Assembly (NCBI RefSeq): GCF_947507565.1
Contig: NC_089181.1
Location: forward strand, 3,047,614-3,111,613
Origin: Oscarella lobularis
Taxonomy: Eukaryota > Porifera > Homoscleromorpha > Homosclerophorida > Oscarellidae
Direction of reading: 5' to 3'
Length of the DNA: 64,000 nucleotides
The notes beneath the pieces are model-generated. The model searched no databases. It had not been told where the DNA came from and was given only the letters and a program-made list of their open reading frames with translations. Position 1 is the stretch's first letter, and every line of letters begins with the position of its first letter. Positions 1-9,163 of this stretch are shown one piece after another. The position numbers and the translations under genes are program-made.

Positions 1-1361
1 CCGTGAATACGTGAATCGATCCGGGCGACGTGTCGTCTTGATTCTCCGCAAAATGCACCGCCGATTCGTCTTCGACGTTTTCGCCCGCCAATCGCATGAC
101 CAATTCAACGTCGAGTCCCGCGTCGCGGAATCGTTTGACAGCATCGCTGACATCATTCCCACTCGTCGTCGTCGTCGTCATCGCCTCCACTTCATCTATA
201 TATTTCGACTCGAAAAACAACGTCGGTCGTACGTCGACAATATCCTCGGCAATGGTATCGTCGTCGCCGTCGTAATCGTCGCCGTCGTCGTTTTTTGCTG
301 GAGTTTGAGACGATTGGACCGTCTCGGTGGACGTTCCCGGCTTTGATTCGACTGCTACCGGCTGTTCTTCTGTTATCATAAAAACAATCAATAGTTAATG
401 AATTAGTCTATTGGTTCTACTCACCGTATACCGTGACATTGACTTGCTCGGTGGTCAGAGTTCCTTTCGTTGAACCATCGTTATCGCGATTCGATGCGCC
501 AGGTGAATCGTTGGAGATCCTAGTGCCCTGGGAAGAATCCTTTCCCTCTCTCGAATGAGAACTATTACTACTACTGGGACTAGAAGACAAATCTCAAACA
601 ACTAGAAAAAGAACAAACGTCGCTTCACGAACCTCTCCCGTCCAAAGAACTCAAGCTAAATAAAATGATACAATTAATTAATTAATTAATTGATTAATTA
701 ATTATTAAAGAAAAGAGAACCTTGCAAGGTTTCGCCTGGTGTCTTTCAACGCGATCTAGATTACTACACGTCGCTTCCTCACCACCTCTCTTCACATACA
801 CAAAAAATAAATATTAGCCCCCTCAAAAAAAAAACTTCTAATAGGAACTATACCGCAGACAAGGACGTGTTATCTTCACCACCGTCGTCGTTGTCTGATG
901 ATGGGGGAGGAGGACGAGGAGGATGCGTTTCTTCTCCCTCTTCTGCTCTCCTTTCGATTTCCTTCATTTCGACGTCGTCGTCGTCGTCGTTCGTCGCCCC
1001 GCGATCGCGATCGACGCGTCGGGCGCGGAAGAGGAGACCTCGACGCCCGTCGAACATCGCGTGGAGTTCGTAGTTGATCCATTTGAGAAGGAGCAGAAGC
1101 GCGGCGATTGTCGTCGCGTAGACGGACCACGCCGTCGCCGACGTGCCGCACGTCTAGAAGACGATGCGTTGCGTCGTTGTGTGTGTGTGTGCTTTTCCTT
1201 ACCAGGTAGAGCGCGAGCGGGTAGCAGAGGAGAAACAGCCACAGGTAGAGGTGAAAAGCATTTGTGAAGCTGTAAATCCCCACGTTGGTGTCAAAGTACC
1301 ATCCGCCGCTGAACGCGGCCCACAGGCCCGCTCGGCACACGTCCGCGACGTGAGAAACCAT
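1..1361 (-). CDS. PCNX: Pecanex-like multipass membrane protein, N-terminal part (runs off left edge)
   Basis: The start is the ATG at 1359-1361; the first exon (1203-1361) encodes an amphipathic start followed by a segment containing GLWAAFSGGWYFD and the hydrophobic run HLYLWLFLLCYPLALYLV. This matches the extreme N-terminus of pecanex proteins (GVWAxLxGGWxxDP, then HLYLWLFLLxxPFTLY). Exon 2 (about 854-1153) adds a second membrane segment and the KWINYELH region that corresponds to KMVNYRLH in vertebrates. Further exons at about 425-579 and 1-369 are Ser/Asp/Glu-rich, as is the long low-complexity linker of this family. Pecanex proteins are large ER/Golgi membrane proteins; Drosophila pecanex acts in Notch signalling. 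The transmembrane core and C-terminal domain lie outside the window. The family is clear; which vertebrate paralogue it resembles cannot be told. Confidence 0.8.
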
Positions 1362-1517
1362 TGGGTTTCGAAGCGCGCCACTGTTTCGCTGACGCTGGGA
1401 TGACGCGGATCGACTTTGTACGGGAAAGGAGAGGTGACGTGTCGCTCGACTGCGTAACAATGCGCGGAGTGAGGGAGTAGATAAATAGTTGATTATTTAT
1501 ACTCTGTGCACGCTACG

Positions 1518-3464
1518 TTATTGAAATTCCTGATCAACTACTGAAATCAAGTCGTCGTCAGTAATAAAAATAATTAAATCACAATTAAACAGCGGAGCTA
1601 TTTGATCGACGTCTGAATTGTCAGTACGACTCAGACCTGCAAAACGCTCCACAGGTAATGCGCGACGAGCATCTCTAGCGACGAGAAGTTCAGCTGACAA
1701 AGGTTCTCTTGAAAATTCTGGCACAGCAAATGCATCCTGCCCCATTTCTAATAATTCACGATAGTAAGACTCTAAAAGGGTGATTGTTAGAGACTTCCCT
1801 AATGACGTCTGCTGACTACAACTTACTATCAAAAAAGTCGACGTTAGATTCAATTTCCCTTGCCTCCAGTATGTGTCCTCTTCGGTGAATGTTAGCTGCA
1901 AATTTTTCGAGGCTCATTCTAGCCCTTGACGTATTGATTATGTGAAGTAAGACGGACTTGAGCCTAGCTTCCCCGCTGTCCGTTTCCCTTTCCTTATGCG
2001 CAATAGCTTCTGCTGGAAGACCTTCCTCTTGTGCCAATCGCCTCCAGATGTCTTTCAAAAGAGGAAAGTTCTTCCATTGAATCTTCCCAATGCATTCCTT
2101 TAATAGAGTGCCCCTCACAAACTGCGGGACAGCCCAAGATGATTGGTCAACAGAGGAAGGTGGCGGCTAAAAGAAATTCAATTAAAAAATTGCTCTTGCC
2201 TGCCCTGTATATGCTACCGTAAGAACAGGATAACAGACAATCAGTGGAAGTTTGCACAATGGTTCATTCAGTACGTGCTGACTGTGTTTCTCGACGTGAG
2301 GAACGTCTTTCCAAAAATTGAACTGGAAGCAAACGGATTTGTGCGAGCGCTTGAGTTTGAAACCAAACCGGACGGCTCTCGAAGCAAAGGGCGTTTCGGA
2401 ATCTAACACGTCTTTCACCTGTCTAATGCTCAACTCCTACATAAAAAAATAGAGACTATGACGACGTCACATGACAATCCAACGACTGGTCTACCTCCAC
2501 GGAGCGTTTGATGCAGAGAGCGTCGTCATTTTCGACAGAACAACTGACAACGACGCGGCAATTGGTGACTGTGACTGAGTGAAGTCTACCGGCAAACTGG
2601 AAGTGCTGACCGCCAATAGAACTGCAAAGTCTCGAGATGTGTTCTTGTATCTGCATTAGAAAACAATAAGGTCAAGATTCCGAACTCCCTTTATCTTATT
2701 ACCTCGGACTCGGAAAAACATGGACGTATGAAAATGAGAAAACAATCAAGTCGATCTTCATCAAACTTGACGAAATAGGGAAAAACCAGCATCGATTCCT
2801 GGAAATTTTCGCCGATAAACTCGACGCAATAATCGCACAGCGACGTGACGTCGACGTGGGCCGTCACCGTGGACTCGTCCACTCGCACGGGAACGTCGTC
2901 TTCCGATCGCCACCGCGCCGATTCGTCGGGCCCGCACGGATTGTGCCACAGCCGGAAGCGACAGTCGGAAGCGGAGGCGGACGACGGAAGACCGAAAAGG
3001 GGGATTTTTAACCGAAAACGACCCTTTTCTCCGTGACGTTGGCGGGAGCGAACGATAGGAGAAGCGAGAAGCGATCGACTGCGCTTTTTGATACCGCTCT
3101 CGCGTTCGAATTCGGCGTAGTTTTTCGCGTCGGCTACGAGTTCGAGATTTTCGACGCAATCCGCTTCCGAGTCGTCGTTTCTCGCGACGACGATGAGCCC
3201 CTCCCCTTCGATTGGCCGCGCTTCATCGTCTCCGCCGTTGTCGTCGCTATCGTCGTCGAGCTTTTTTGCGTCGGAGAGAAGAAGAGAATGGCCGATCTCT
3301 CGTGGCTGTCGCCGTTTTTTCACGAAGTGACAAATGAGAGTTCCGAAGACGCTAAGCACCACGACGCATCCAATAACAATACACACAATAATACCCGTAC
3401 TGAGAGAGGACGAAGCCCCTAAATGATCGTTGCCGAACGCAGGTGTCGGCACGAAGAGATCCAT
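1518..3464 (-). CDS. UNC5CL-like membrane-anchored ZU5-UPA-Death domain protein
   Basis: The first exon (2691-3464) encodes a short, signal-less N-terminus (about 22 residues), one transmembrane helix (TGIIVCIVIGCVVVLSVFG), a basic stop-transfer KKRRQ and an acidic linker. It then continues into a region resembling the C-terminal half of a ZU5 domain (W..DV.VDESTVTAHVD, CDYCVEFIGENF, then a beta-rich stretch ending IFIRPC). Exons at about 2456-2656 and 2182-2433 resemble a UPA domain (for example FGFKLKRSHKSVCFQFNF). The exon at about 1830-2118 is a death domain (WKNFPLLKDIWRRLA, then GLPAEAI, then LLHIINTSRARMSLEKFAANI). A last exon, 1518-1771, spliced in frame after FDS, gives an 80-residue tail. 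UNC5CL in vertebrates has the same layout (TM, ZU5, UPA, Death, no ectodomain) and signals to NF-kB/JNK. Death domain confident; ZU5/UPA by eye. Confidence 0.65.
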
Positions 3465-3588
3465 GAGTACACAGCTTACTACACACAGCTTATCCCTACG
3501 TCACAGACCACGTGATTCCGCGAACACCAGGGCGCGCCTACACCAGAGATACACCACCCACCACGACTAAGAATAGGAAAAAAAATGT

Positions 3589-4848
3589 TCAGTACTGTCC
3601 TGACGGTTGATTCAGTCTATAAAAAGCGTTAATTATGAGCGTCTGCACACCTCCAAAGGCGTTGATCACGCCATAAACAGTGCAGGCAAATAATATGTAC
3701 CAGCAAAACCAGGATGAAATCGAAAAAGCCAGAGCTGCGACGACAATCAGCGACGTCCAAAATATAAGAGACAGCAGCAATTTTCGCTTGACTCTATATT
3801 CGTTGTCGTGAGAAAGAGCTTCTCCGCGAAATTTGCCGTCTTGGTAAAATCGCTTCAATTTTTCTTCCTTTTCTGCCCACAACGACTTGCACCAATCTTG
3901 CAACTCGTCGCTTTCGCGCGGCAGACTATCGATCGGATAACACTTCACGTCAAAATGAACTTGACGCGGATAATTCCCAGCCAAAAGACTCAAGAATTCG
4001 CTCGGCATGTTATCCGGATAGCCAACAGTGATATCGATCACCGACGTTATATTGTCGCGAAGACGAAGCGTCGCTTCGGCGAATCCCTTCGTTCGAGGAT
4101 GAAGAACGTAATCGAATGCCTGCAAATTATTTTTCTTGGCGAATGCCAGACTGCTCTGCTTCGACAACCGGCAATAATCCGTGCCTTCGGGGAAGATGAG
4201 CAGTTGAAATTGCTTGTTCGTCTTAATGTAATAATCTAAAAGACGATAAAAATGGAACTTGTCTTTCTCCCAGTTTCGAAGGAGAAAGAGAAAGAGACTC
4301 TGTTGCATGGCCCAACCTAAGTTAATTAATTAATCAATAAATCTGATTAATTAATTACCTGCACCCGGAATGTGTCGAAGCATATTTTTTAGAGAAATTT
4401 TCGTGCGCGAAAGTCGTCCTTCGCGAACGAGATAACTCCACAATACCAACCAATCCATTTGGGTGCGATGATTCATGATGATGATGCAGTTGTCGTTTTT
4501 TGGAAATCGTTCGCCCGTCACGCGAACTCGCATGCCGTAGATCAATTCTAATAAGGCAGTAGGCGTGGCTGCGAGACCGCCCCCTTTATGTTTTTCTTAC
4601 CTAGAAAGGCCTAAAATGGAAGCTTTTCCGTACGAATCGATTTCTATGCTAATTTTCTTTCGTACCGGTGCAACGGTCATCCACATTCCCGTCCACAAAT
4701 CGAGGTAGCGATCGTGAAGAGTCGTGCTCACGAGTAGAAGGAGCAAAGCGGGCATCACGAAGACAAGAAGACCCAAAAATGAACTAAAGAAAAGAAGGGG
4801 AAGAAAGAGGAGAGCGTGAAAAGGGCGAAAACGGAATTCTCGCGACAT
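3589..4848 (-). CDS. LCLAT1: Lysocardiolipin acyltransferase 1-like (AGPAT family), copy A
   Basis: Three coding exons: 4597-4848 (N-terminal hydrophobic region with LVSTTLHDRYLDLW), about 4363-4545 (NHRTQMDW, the NHx4D acyltransferase motif I) and 3589-4320 (WAMQQSLFLFLLRNW, LLIFPEGTD for motif III, YVLHPRTKGF, and C-terminal membrane helices). The order and spacing follow LCLAT1/ALCAT1 closely, including HPRT.GF and the CKSLWAEKEEKL segment that corresponds to CHKRWEEKEERL. LCLAT1-type enzymes transfer acyl chains from acyl-CoA to lysophospholipids (lysocardiolipin, lysophosphatidylinositol) in the ER or mitochondria-associated membrane. Length, about 400 residues, is normal for the family. 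A paralogue lies immediately upstream on the same strand (56 bp apart), so this is a tandem duplication. The sequence reading TTATACGGG sits just before the start codon. Confidence 0.85.
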
Positions 4849-4904
4849 CTTTCAGTTCTAGCAATCCCGTATAAGGGAATGGTATCAATCGATCAATCAA
4901 TCAA

Positions 4905-6189
4905 TCAATCAAACTTAATTGCATTCGTCAGTCTATCGTGAGCAGCGAGAACGACTCTCTCCACGCCCCCAAGAACAGTCATCAATCCATAGGTGCTAAA
5001 AGAAATCAGAACAAACCAACGATACGTCGACGACACGACGAAGAGAAAGGTTGCGCCTATGGTGACCAGTAGCCAGAACACGAGCCACTTTAGTAGTCTC
5101 CTCTTCAAGCCAGTATCGTCTAGCAGAACGTTACCCGAAAACTTACCTTTTTGATAAAAGTCGCCGAGCCTCTTCTCCTTCTCCGCCCACAGACACTTGC
5201 ACCAATCCTGCAATGCATCGCTCTCTTCAGGCAAGCTCTCAATCGAATGACACTTGACGTCAAAGTGAACTTGACGGGGATAATTTCCCTTGACTAAGCT
5301 ACGCAACCCTTCGGGCGTATTGACTGGGTAACCGACGGTGATATCGAGAACCGATTTGACGGTGCCGTTGCGACGCAGAATACCGACTGCTTCGGCGAAT
5401 CCTCTTGTTCGCGGATGAAGAACGTATTCGTAGACTTGGAGGTCGTTTTTCTTGGCGAAGGCGTCGCTGCGATTTTTCGTGTTCTCGCAGTAGTCGGTGC
5501 CTTCGGGAAAGATGAGCAGTTGAATGGGTCGTTTCGTGTCGATGAAGTAGTTCAGATAACGATGAAAGTGCAACTTGTCGTTTTCCCAATTTCGACGAAG
5601 AAAGAGAAAGAGCGCCTGCTGCATGGCCCAACCTAAAAAACAAAATAAATATTCGATTCATTCGTCGTCTCTCTCTTTTTTCTTGCCTGCTCCTGGGAAA
5701 TATCTGAGTGAGTTTTTGAGAGAAATTTTGTTTGCACCGATGTTGCCGCGACGAGCTAGAAAGCTCCACTGCAAAATCCAGTCCATTTGAGTGCGATGGT
5801 TCATCAATATGACGCAATTGTCTTCCTTCGGAAATCGATCTCCCGTCACCGTTACTTTCGTACCGTAGAGCAATTCTGCGCACACGAACGGAAATGGCAT
5901 GTAGAACACCACGCCCCCATAACAAGAGTACACATACCTAAGAATCCCTAAGAGAGAAAAGAAAAAGCGCTGCTATAATGCACAGAAATTTAGAAGATTT
6001 ACGTACTGCGACAGACTGGAACCACGTTCCGATCCAGAAATCGACGTAGCGATCGTGAAGAGTCGTGCTTAGCGCCAGCAAGGGCAAGACGGGCATGTAA
6101 AAGAGGGGAGCACCAAAGAACGAGCAGAGGACGAGAAAAAGAAGAAATGCCGCTGAAAAGAAAGGATGATTTTCGAAATCTTGCCGCAT
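4905..6189 (-). CDS. LCLAT1: Lysocardiolipin acyltransferase 1-like (AGPAT family), copy B
   Basis: Second member of the tandem pair, with the same three-exon plan: about 6005-6189 (STTLHDRYVDFW), about 5687-5925 (GDRFPKEDNCVILMNHRTQM) and 4905-5630 (WAMQQALFLFLRRNW, LLIFPEGTDY, YVLHPRTRGF, WCKCLWAEKEKRL, then two hydrophobic segments). Motif I (NHRTQMDW) and motif III (FPEGT) are intact, so the copy looks active. It differs from copy A throughout the coding exons, so the duplication is not recent. The start codon lies 60 bp from that of IFT43 on the opposite strand, so the two probably share a divergent promoter. I see no frameshift or premature stop within the exons. Substrate preference between the two copies cannot be inferred. 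Confidence 0.85.
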
Positions 6190-6249
6190 GGTTCAACCTT
6201 CCTAGCGCACTATGGGAGACGTTGGTTGACATCAACGCATTTTTTTGCC

Positions 6250-7140
6250 ATGGGCGACGAAAGTTTGTTTTCGGGAAATCTTTCGAAGCGAGTAAGTCGT
6301 TCTGAGTTTGGATTTTGATATTCTATCGCACGATAGGAAGTGAAACGGGGCAGACGAGCTGGATTGGCGACGGGAGACTTACTCGAGCACGAATCATCCA
6401 CGGTTTCGAAATTCAAATCAATCGCGAATGTCCTCTGAACAAAAACTCCATAGGAAACGCCGCCGTTCGTGAGAAAAACGGGCGGATGGGCTGAAGAAAC
6501 GAAGCCGGGAAAAAAATCGTAAAAAATTCGACGAATTTTTTTTTCGAATAGCGAACGTTCTTTTTTCGTAGTCGCAAAAATCAGGATCAGCTAGAAGTGC
6601 TGACTTCGACGGACACAGACGGAATCGACGACCAAGACGACCCGGATGATGACGCACCCGTCATTCCCGACTTGGATGACGTCATTGAGGACGATTTGAC
6701 GGCACAGGTGGCCGCACCGCCGAAGTGAGAAAGAAAAAAACATATTAATTAATTAATTAATTGACGTATTTAATATTTGTGTTCTTCTAGCATGCAATTC
6801 AATCGGCTTGACACGTTTAGAAAATTGGACTCTGATTTGCACAGACATGCGGGACTTTCCAATTTGTTTGTGCGGAAAAAGAGAAATTAGACGTATTACG
6901 TAGCGCGTTCTTTCTTAGGGTGGTAACATTGATTTGAAATTGTTGACCAAGTGTTTACATACAGAAAGTGACGTCATGGAGGTTCACATACATATTATTA
7001 TTATTATTATTATTATTAATTTATTATTTTAGGATGACGTTGCGTGGGAGTGGGATCAACTTTTTGCTGAAGCTTCGTCTGAACTTCAACAAGAGTGGAA
7101 GAAAAACAGAGTTACTGACACCAGCAATTCTGAAGATTAA
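6250..7140 (+). CDS. IFT43: Intraflagellar transport protein 43 (IFT-A subunit)
   Basis: The start ATG at 6250 opens a short exon (MGDESLFSGNLSKR) ending at a GTAAGT donor. A conserved exon at about 6577-6728 reads an acidic stretch followed by IPDLDDVIEDDL and QVAAPPK, matching IPDLEEVQEEDF.LQVAAPP of IFT43. Later exons give NRLDTFRKLDSDL, GGNIDLKLLTKCL (human GEIDLKLLTKVL) and finally DDVAWEWDQLF..ASSELQQEW (human DDVGWDWDHLF..SSELLTEW) with the stop at 7138-7140. IFT43 is a small peripheral subunit of IFT complex A, which drives retrograde transport in cilia. The acidic N-terminus and C-terminal signature are typical; the exon between about 6340 and 6430 is uncertain. The 3' end lies 32 bp from that of ALKBH1, which converges from the right. 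Confidence 0.85.
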
Positions 7141-7172
7141 CTTAATTATAAATAATAAATAATAATAAAATT

Positions 7173-8600
7173 TTAATCCGGAAACTTTCCGTCGTTCGGT
7201 AGCACTTGTCTCACGTTTACATTAATCCTAGTATTTTGCAAATAATTTGAGAGCAGATCAACGTCACCTCGGATAGGGTTCCAATCTTTTGGTGCGCAAT
7301 CAGGAACGTAAGACAACGACTCTCGAATACCTTCCTCGCAATTGAGACAAAAACACTTTGCACCGTCGTTTCCACGTTTGCAGTTACATAGCGGAGCCGC
7401 GAATACCATGGGAACGGCGTGATATGCCAGACGACTTTCGCCGGACATGATCATAATGTCTCCGCTTTGAACGCGCATAGCCGCCGGCGTCTCGTCAAGA
7501 GTCGAACGGCCGAGTAAGAACACGGCACTCTGGCCAAAACTAGGGAGAGGGAGTTTTATAGTTAGTAACGGTATTGTCTATCCTTTCTCAGCAGCAAGGT
7601 TTAAAAAGGGGCCCAGTGTAAATAAAAAAACTATAAGTGATCACCCACCCTTACAGGATTTACTGTACCTATATGAAATCAATGGAGCGGTGAGATCATA
7701 TTCCGAATGGTCAGTGTGACCTCCAATGCTTGAGTCCATGTTATAAAAATTAACGATGCCAGCTTCTGGCTGATATCTGAGAGACAAACAGGTGGAGTGA
7801 TTTATCTGGTCTTGGTCATTTTATTCGTTACCTTGGAAATCTAAATAATTCTGCTATGAATTTAGACAGAGCCGAAAGATCGTCAGGAAACTTTGAGACC
7901 CTCTCCTTGTGGTATATCTTTAGAGAGAGAGAGAGAGAGAGAAATTTCTACGCGTAGATTTATCAAAAAACCTTCAGCTACCTTTCTGTCCCAGTCGTAA
8001 TGGTATCCCAGCGTCACCCAGCGAAGCTTTCTAAGCCAATCAACCTCAGCTCTTTCATGTCTGTATATCCCCAAGTTTCATTTCTTACAAAGATGTTCGT
8101 TACTTGTACCTTGCCAATGAAATGTGTTTCTCCCAAAGACACCCTCTGTCTGACGGATTCAGGCTGATATCAAGATTGGAAGCGTTCGGAGCTAGAGGAT
8201 AATCTCGGATGCATCTTGTTGTCCAATAGAGATGACTGCCTCTAATGAAAGGATCCACGATATAGATAAACCCTTGAAATAAATAATCAAAATGAATTGT
8301 CTTTTGCCATAGAACGGCTAACCTGGAAAAGTTTCAATTGAATAAATTGACCAGGTAGACATTGGCTTCAAGCCAAATCGAGAGCCACCCCATCGATCGT
8401 CTGATGTATCAAATTTCTCTTGTACAATTTTCCAAGCATCCTACGCATCGACACAGTCAATATCTCGTCCGCCGCGTCTTTTCTCGATCTACAGGCGACG
8501 GGTAGTCTTCTCCGAAGTGAATTATCGTTTTGGAGCTGATTTCGACGCTCTTCTTCTTCTTGAATCTTTTGAATTCGGCTTTGAAGCGATTCGTCTCCAT
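7173..8600 (-). CDS. ALKBH1: AlkB homologue 1, Fe(II)/2-oxoglutarate nucleic-acid dioxygenase
   Basis: The start chosen is the ATG at 8598-8600, which gives NRFKAEFKRFKKKS..IIHFGE, aligning with the human FRKLFRFYRQ..VIDFS start. A longer frame that begins with TTG at 8661 is rejected. Following exons give RFGLKPMSTWSIYSIETFPG (human RAGLQPVSKWQAYGLKGYPG), GFIYIVDPF, KLRWVTLGYHYDWD (human KLRWVTVGYHYNWD) and FGQSAVFLLGR. The iron ligands appear as HTD in GGHTDHSE, with the distal His in LAYHAVP; the 2OG-binding Arg is in NVRQVL. ALKBH1 demethylates tRNA (m1A) and mitochondrial substrates and has been linked to DNA demethylation and lyase activity. A cysteine-rich insert (CNCKRGNDGAKCFCLNC) before the C-terminus is absent from the human protein as I recall it. 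The stop is at 7173-7175. Divergent from SLIRP. Confidence 0.9.
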
Positions 8601-8662
8601 AATCGATATCAATGAACGAGCGCACACGCTGCGCAGAACTTTCGGACTGAGAGTTGTTCAAA
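8601..8662. promoter_or_regulatory. 62-bp divergent ALKBH1/SLIRP promoter interval
   Basis: Only 62 bases separate the ATG of ALKBH1 (minus, 8600) from the ATG of SLIRP (plus, 8663). Both UTRs and any core promoter must lie here or overlap the first coding exons. No TATA box is visible. The interval follows from the two start assignments, each supported by protein similarity. Confidence 0.6.
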
Positions 8663-9098
8663 ATGACAGCGTACGGTCTCTTCGTGGCCAGGCTGCCTTG
8701 GACAGTTTGCAGAGGTGAACGCGCTCGAGAATTTGCAGGGTGAGGCCTCTTTGGGGGAGCTCCGCGCTTTTCGTAGAACGCCTAGCATTGTACTTCAAAA
8801 AATACGGAGAAATCGTGTCAAGCCGAGTAGCCTTCGTAAGAAAAAACCCCCAAAATGATCGAACGATCCTCCATGTGACGTACAGGATTGGAATACAGGC
8901 CTATCCAAAGGATACGGCTTCGTTCATTTCAAAGAAAAGGAATCCCTCGACGCTGCGCTCAAAGGCATCCACGAACTCCAAGGAGTAAAGGTAAGTATAC
9001 TTCGGAACTGAGGTGGGGTGAGTTCCACTGTATTTTAGATAGAAGTAAAGCCATTCATAGGAAAGCCGACTGTAGACGCAACGAAAACAAACGAATGA
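8663..9098 (+). CDS. SLIRP: SRA stem-loop-interacting RNA-binding protein, mitochondrial RRM protein
   Basis: Four small exons by eye: 8663-8714, 8777-8835, 8886-8990 and 9039-9098, giving about 91 residues against 109 in human. The product is a single RRM: LFVARLPWTV (RNP2-like), LALYFKKYGEIVSSRVAF, GLSKGYGFVHF (RNP1), ALKGIHELQGVKIEVKP and a short tail ending TKTNE. Human SLIRP shows the same pattern (VRRIPWT, HFAQFGHV, GLGWVQF, IDGVKVQV). SLIRP binds mitochondrial mRNAs with LRPPRC and stabilises them; in vertebrates it also binds the steroid receptor RNA activator. Splice phases agree at each junction (for example R + E at 8714/8777). Too many small exons for a simple ORF scan, so it is easy to miss. 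It starts 62 bp from ALKBH1 and ends 65 bp from the SNW1 stop. Confidence 0.85.
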
Positions 9099-9163
9099 AG
9101 AGGATAATAGCGGTGCACCATTGGCAGCGCAAAAAATTCCACTCATTACTCGGGGAAAGAATT

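Noticed and set aside
876-1460. 194-codon unspliced minus-strand frame with a start at 1460
   Set aside because: It reads through the first pecanex intron; the conserved start is the internal ATG at 1361.
7922-7943. GA dinucleotide run as a possible regulatory element
   Set aside because: It sits in an ALKBH1 intron and is an ordinary microsatellite.
8368-8661. Longer ALKBH1 start frame beginning with a TTG
   Set aside because: It is not an ATG, and the frame from ATG 8600 aligns with the ALKBH1 N-terminus and splices in phase.
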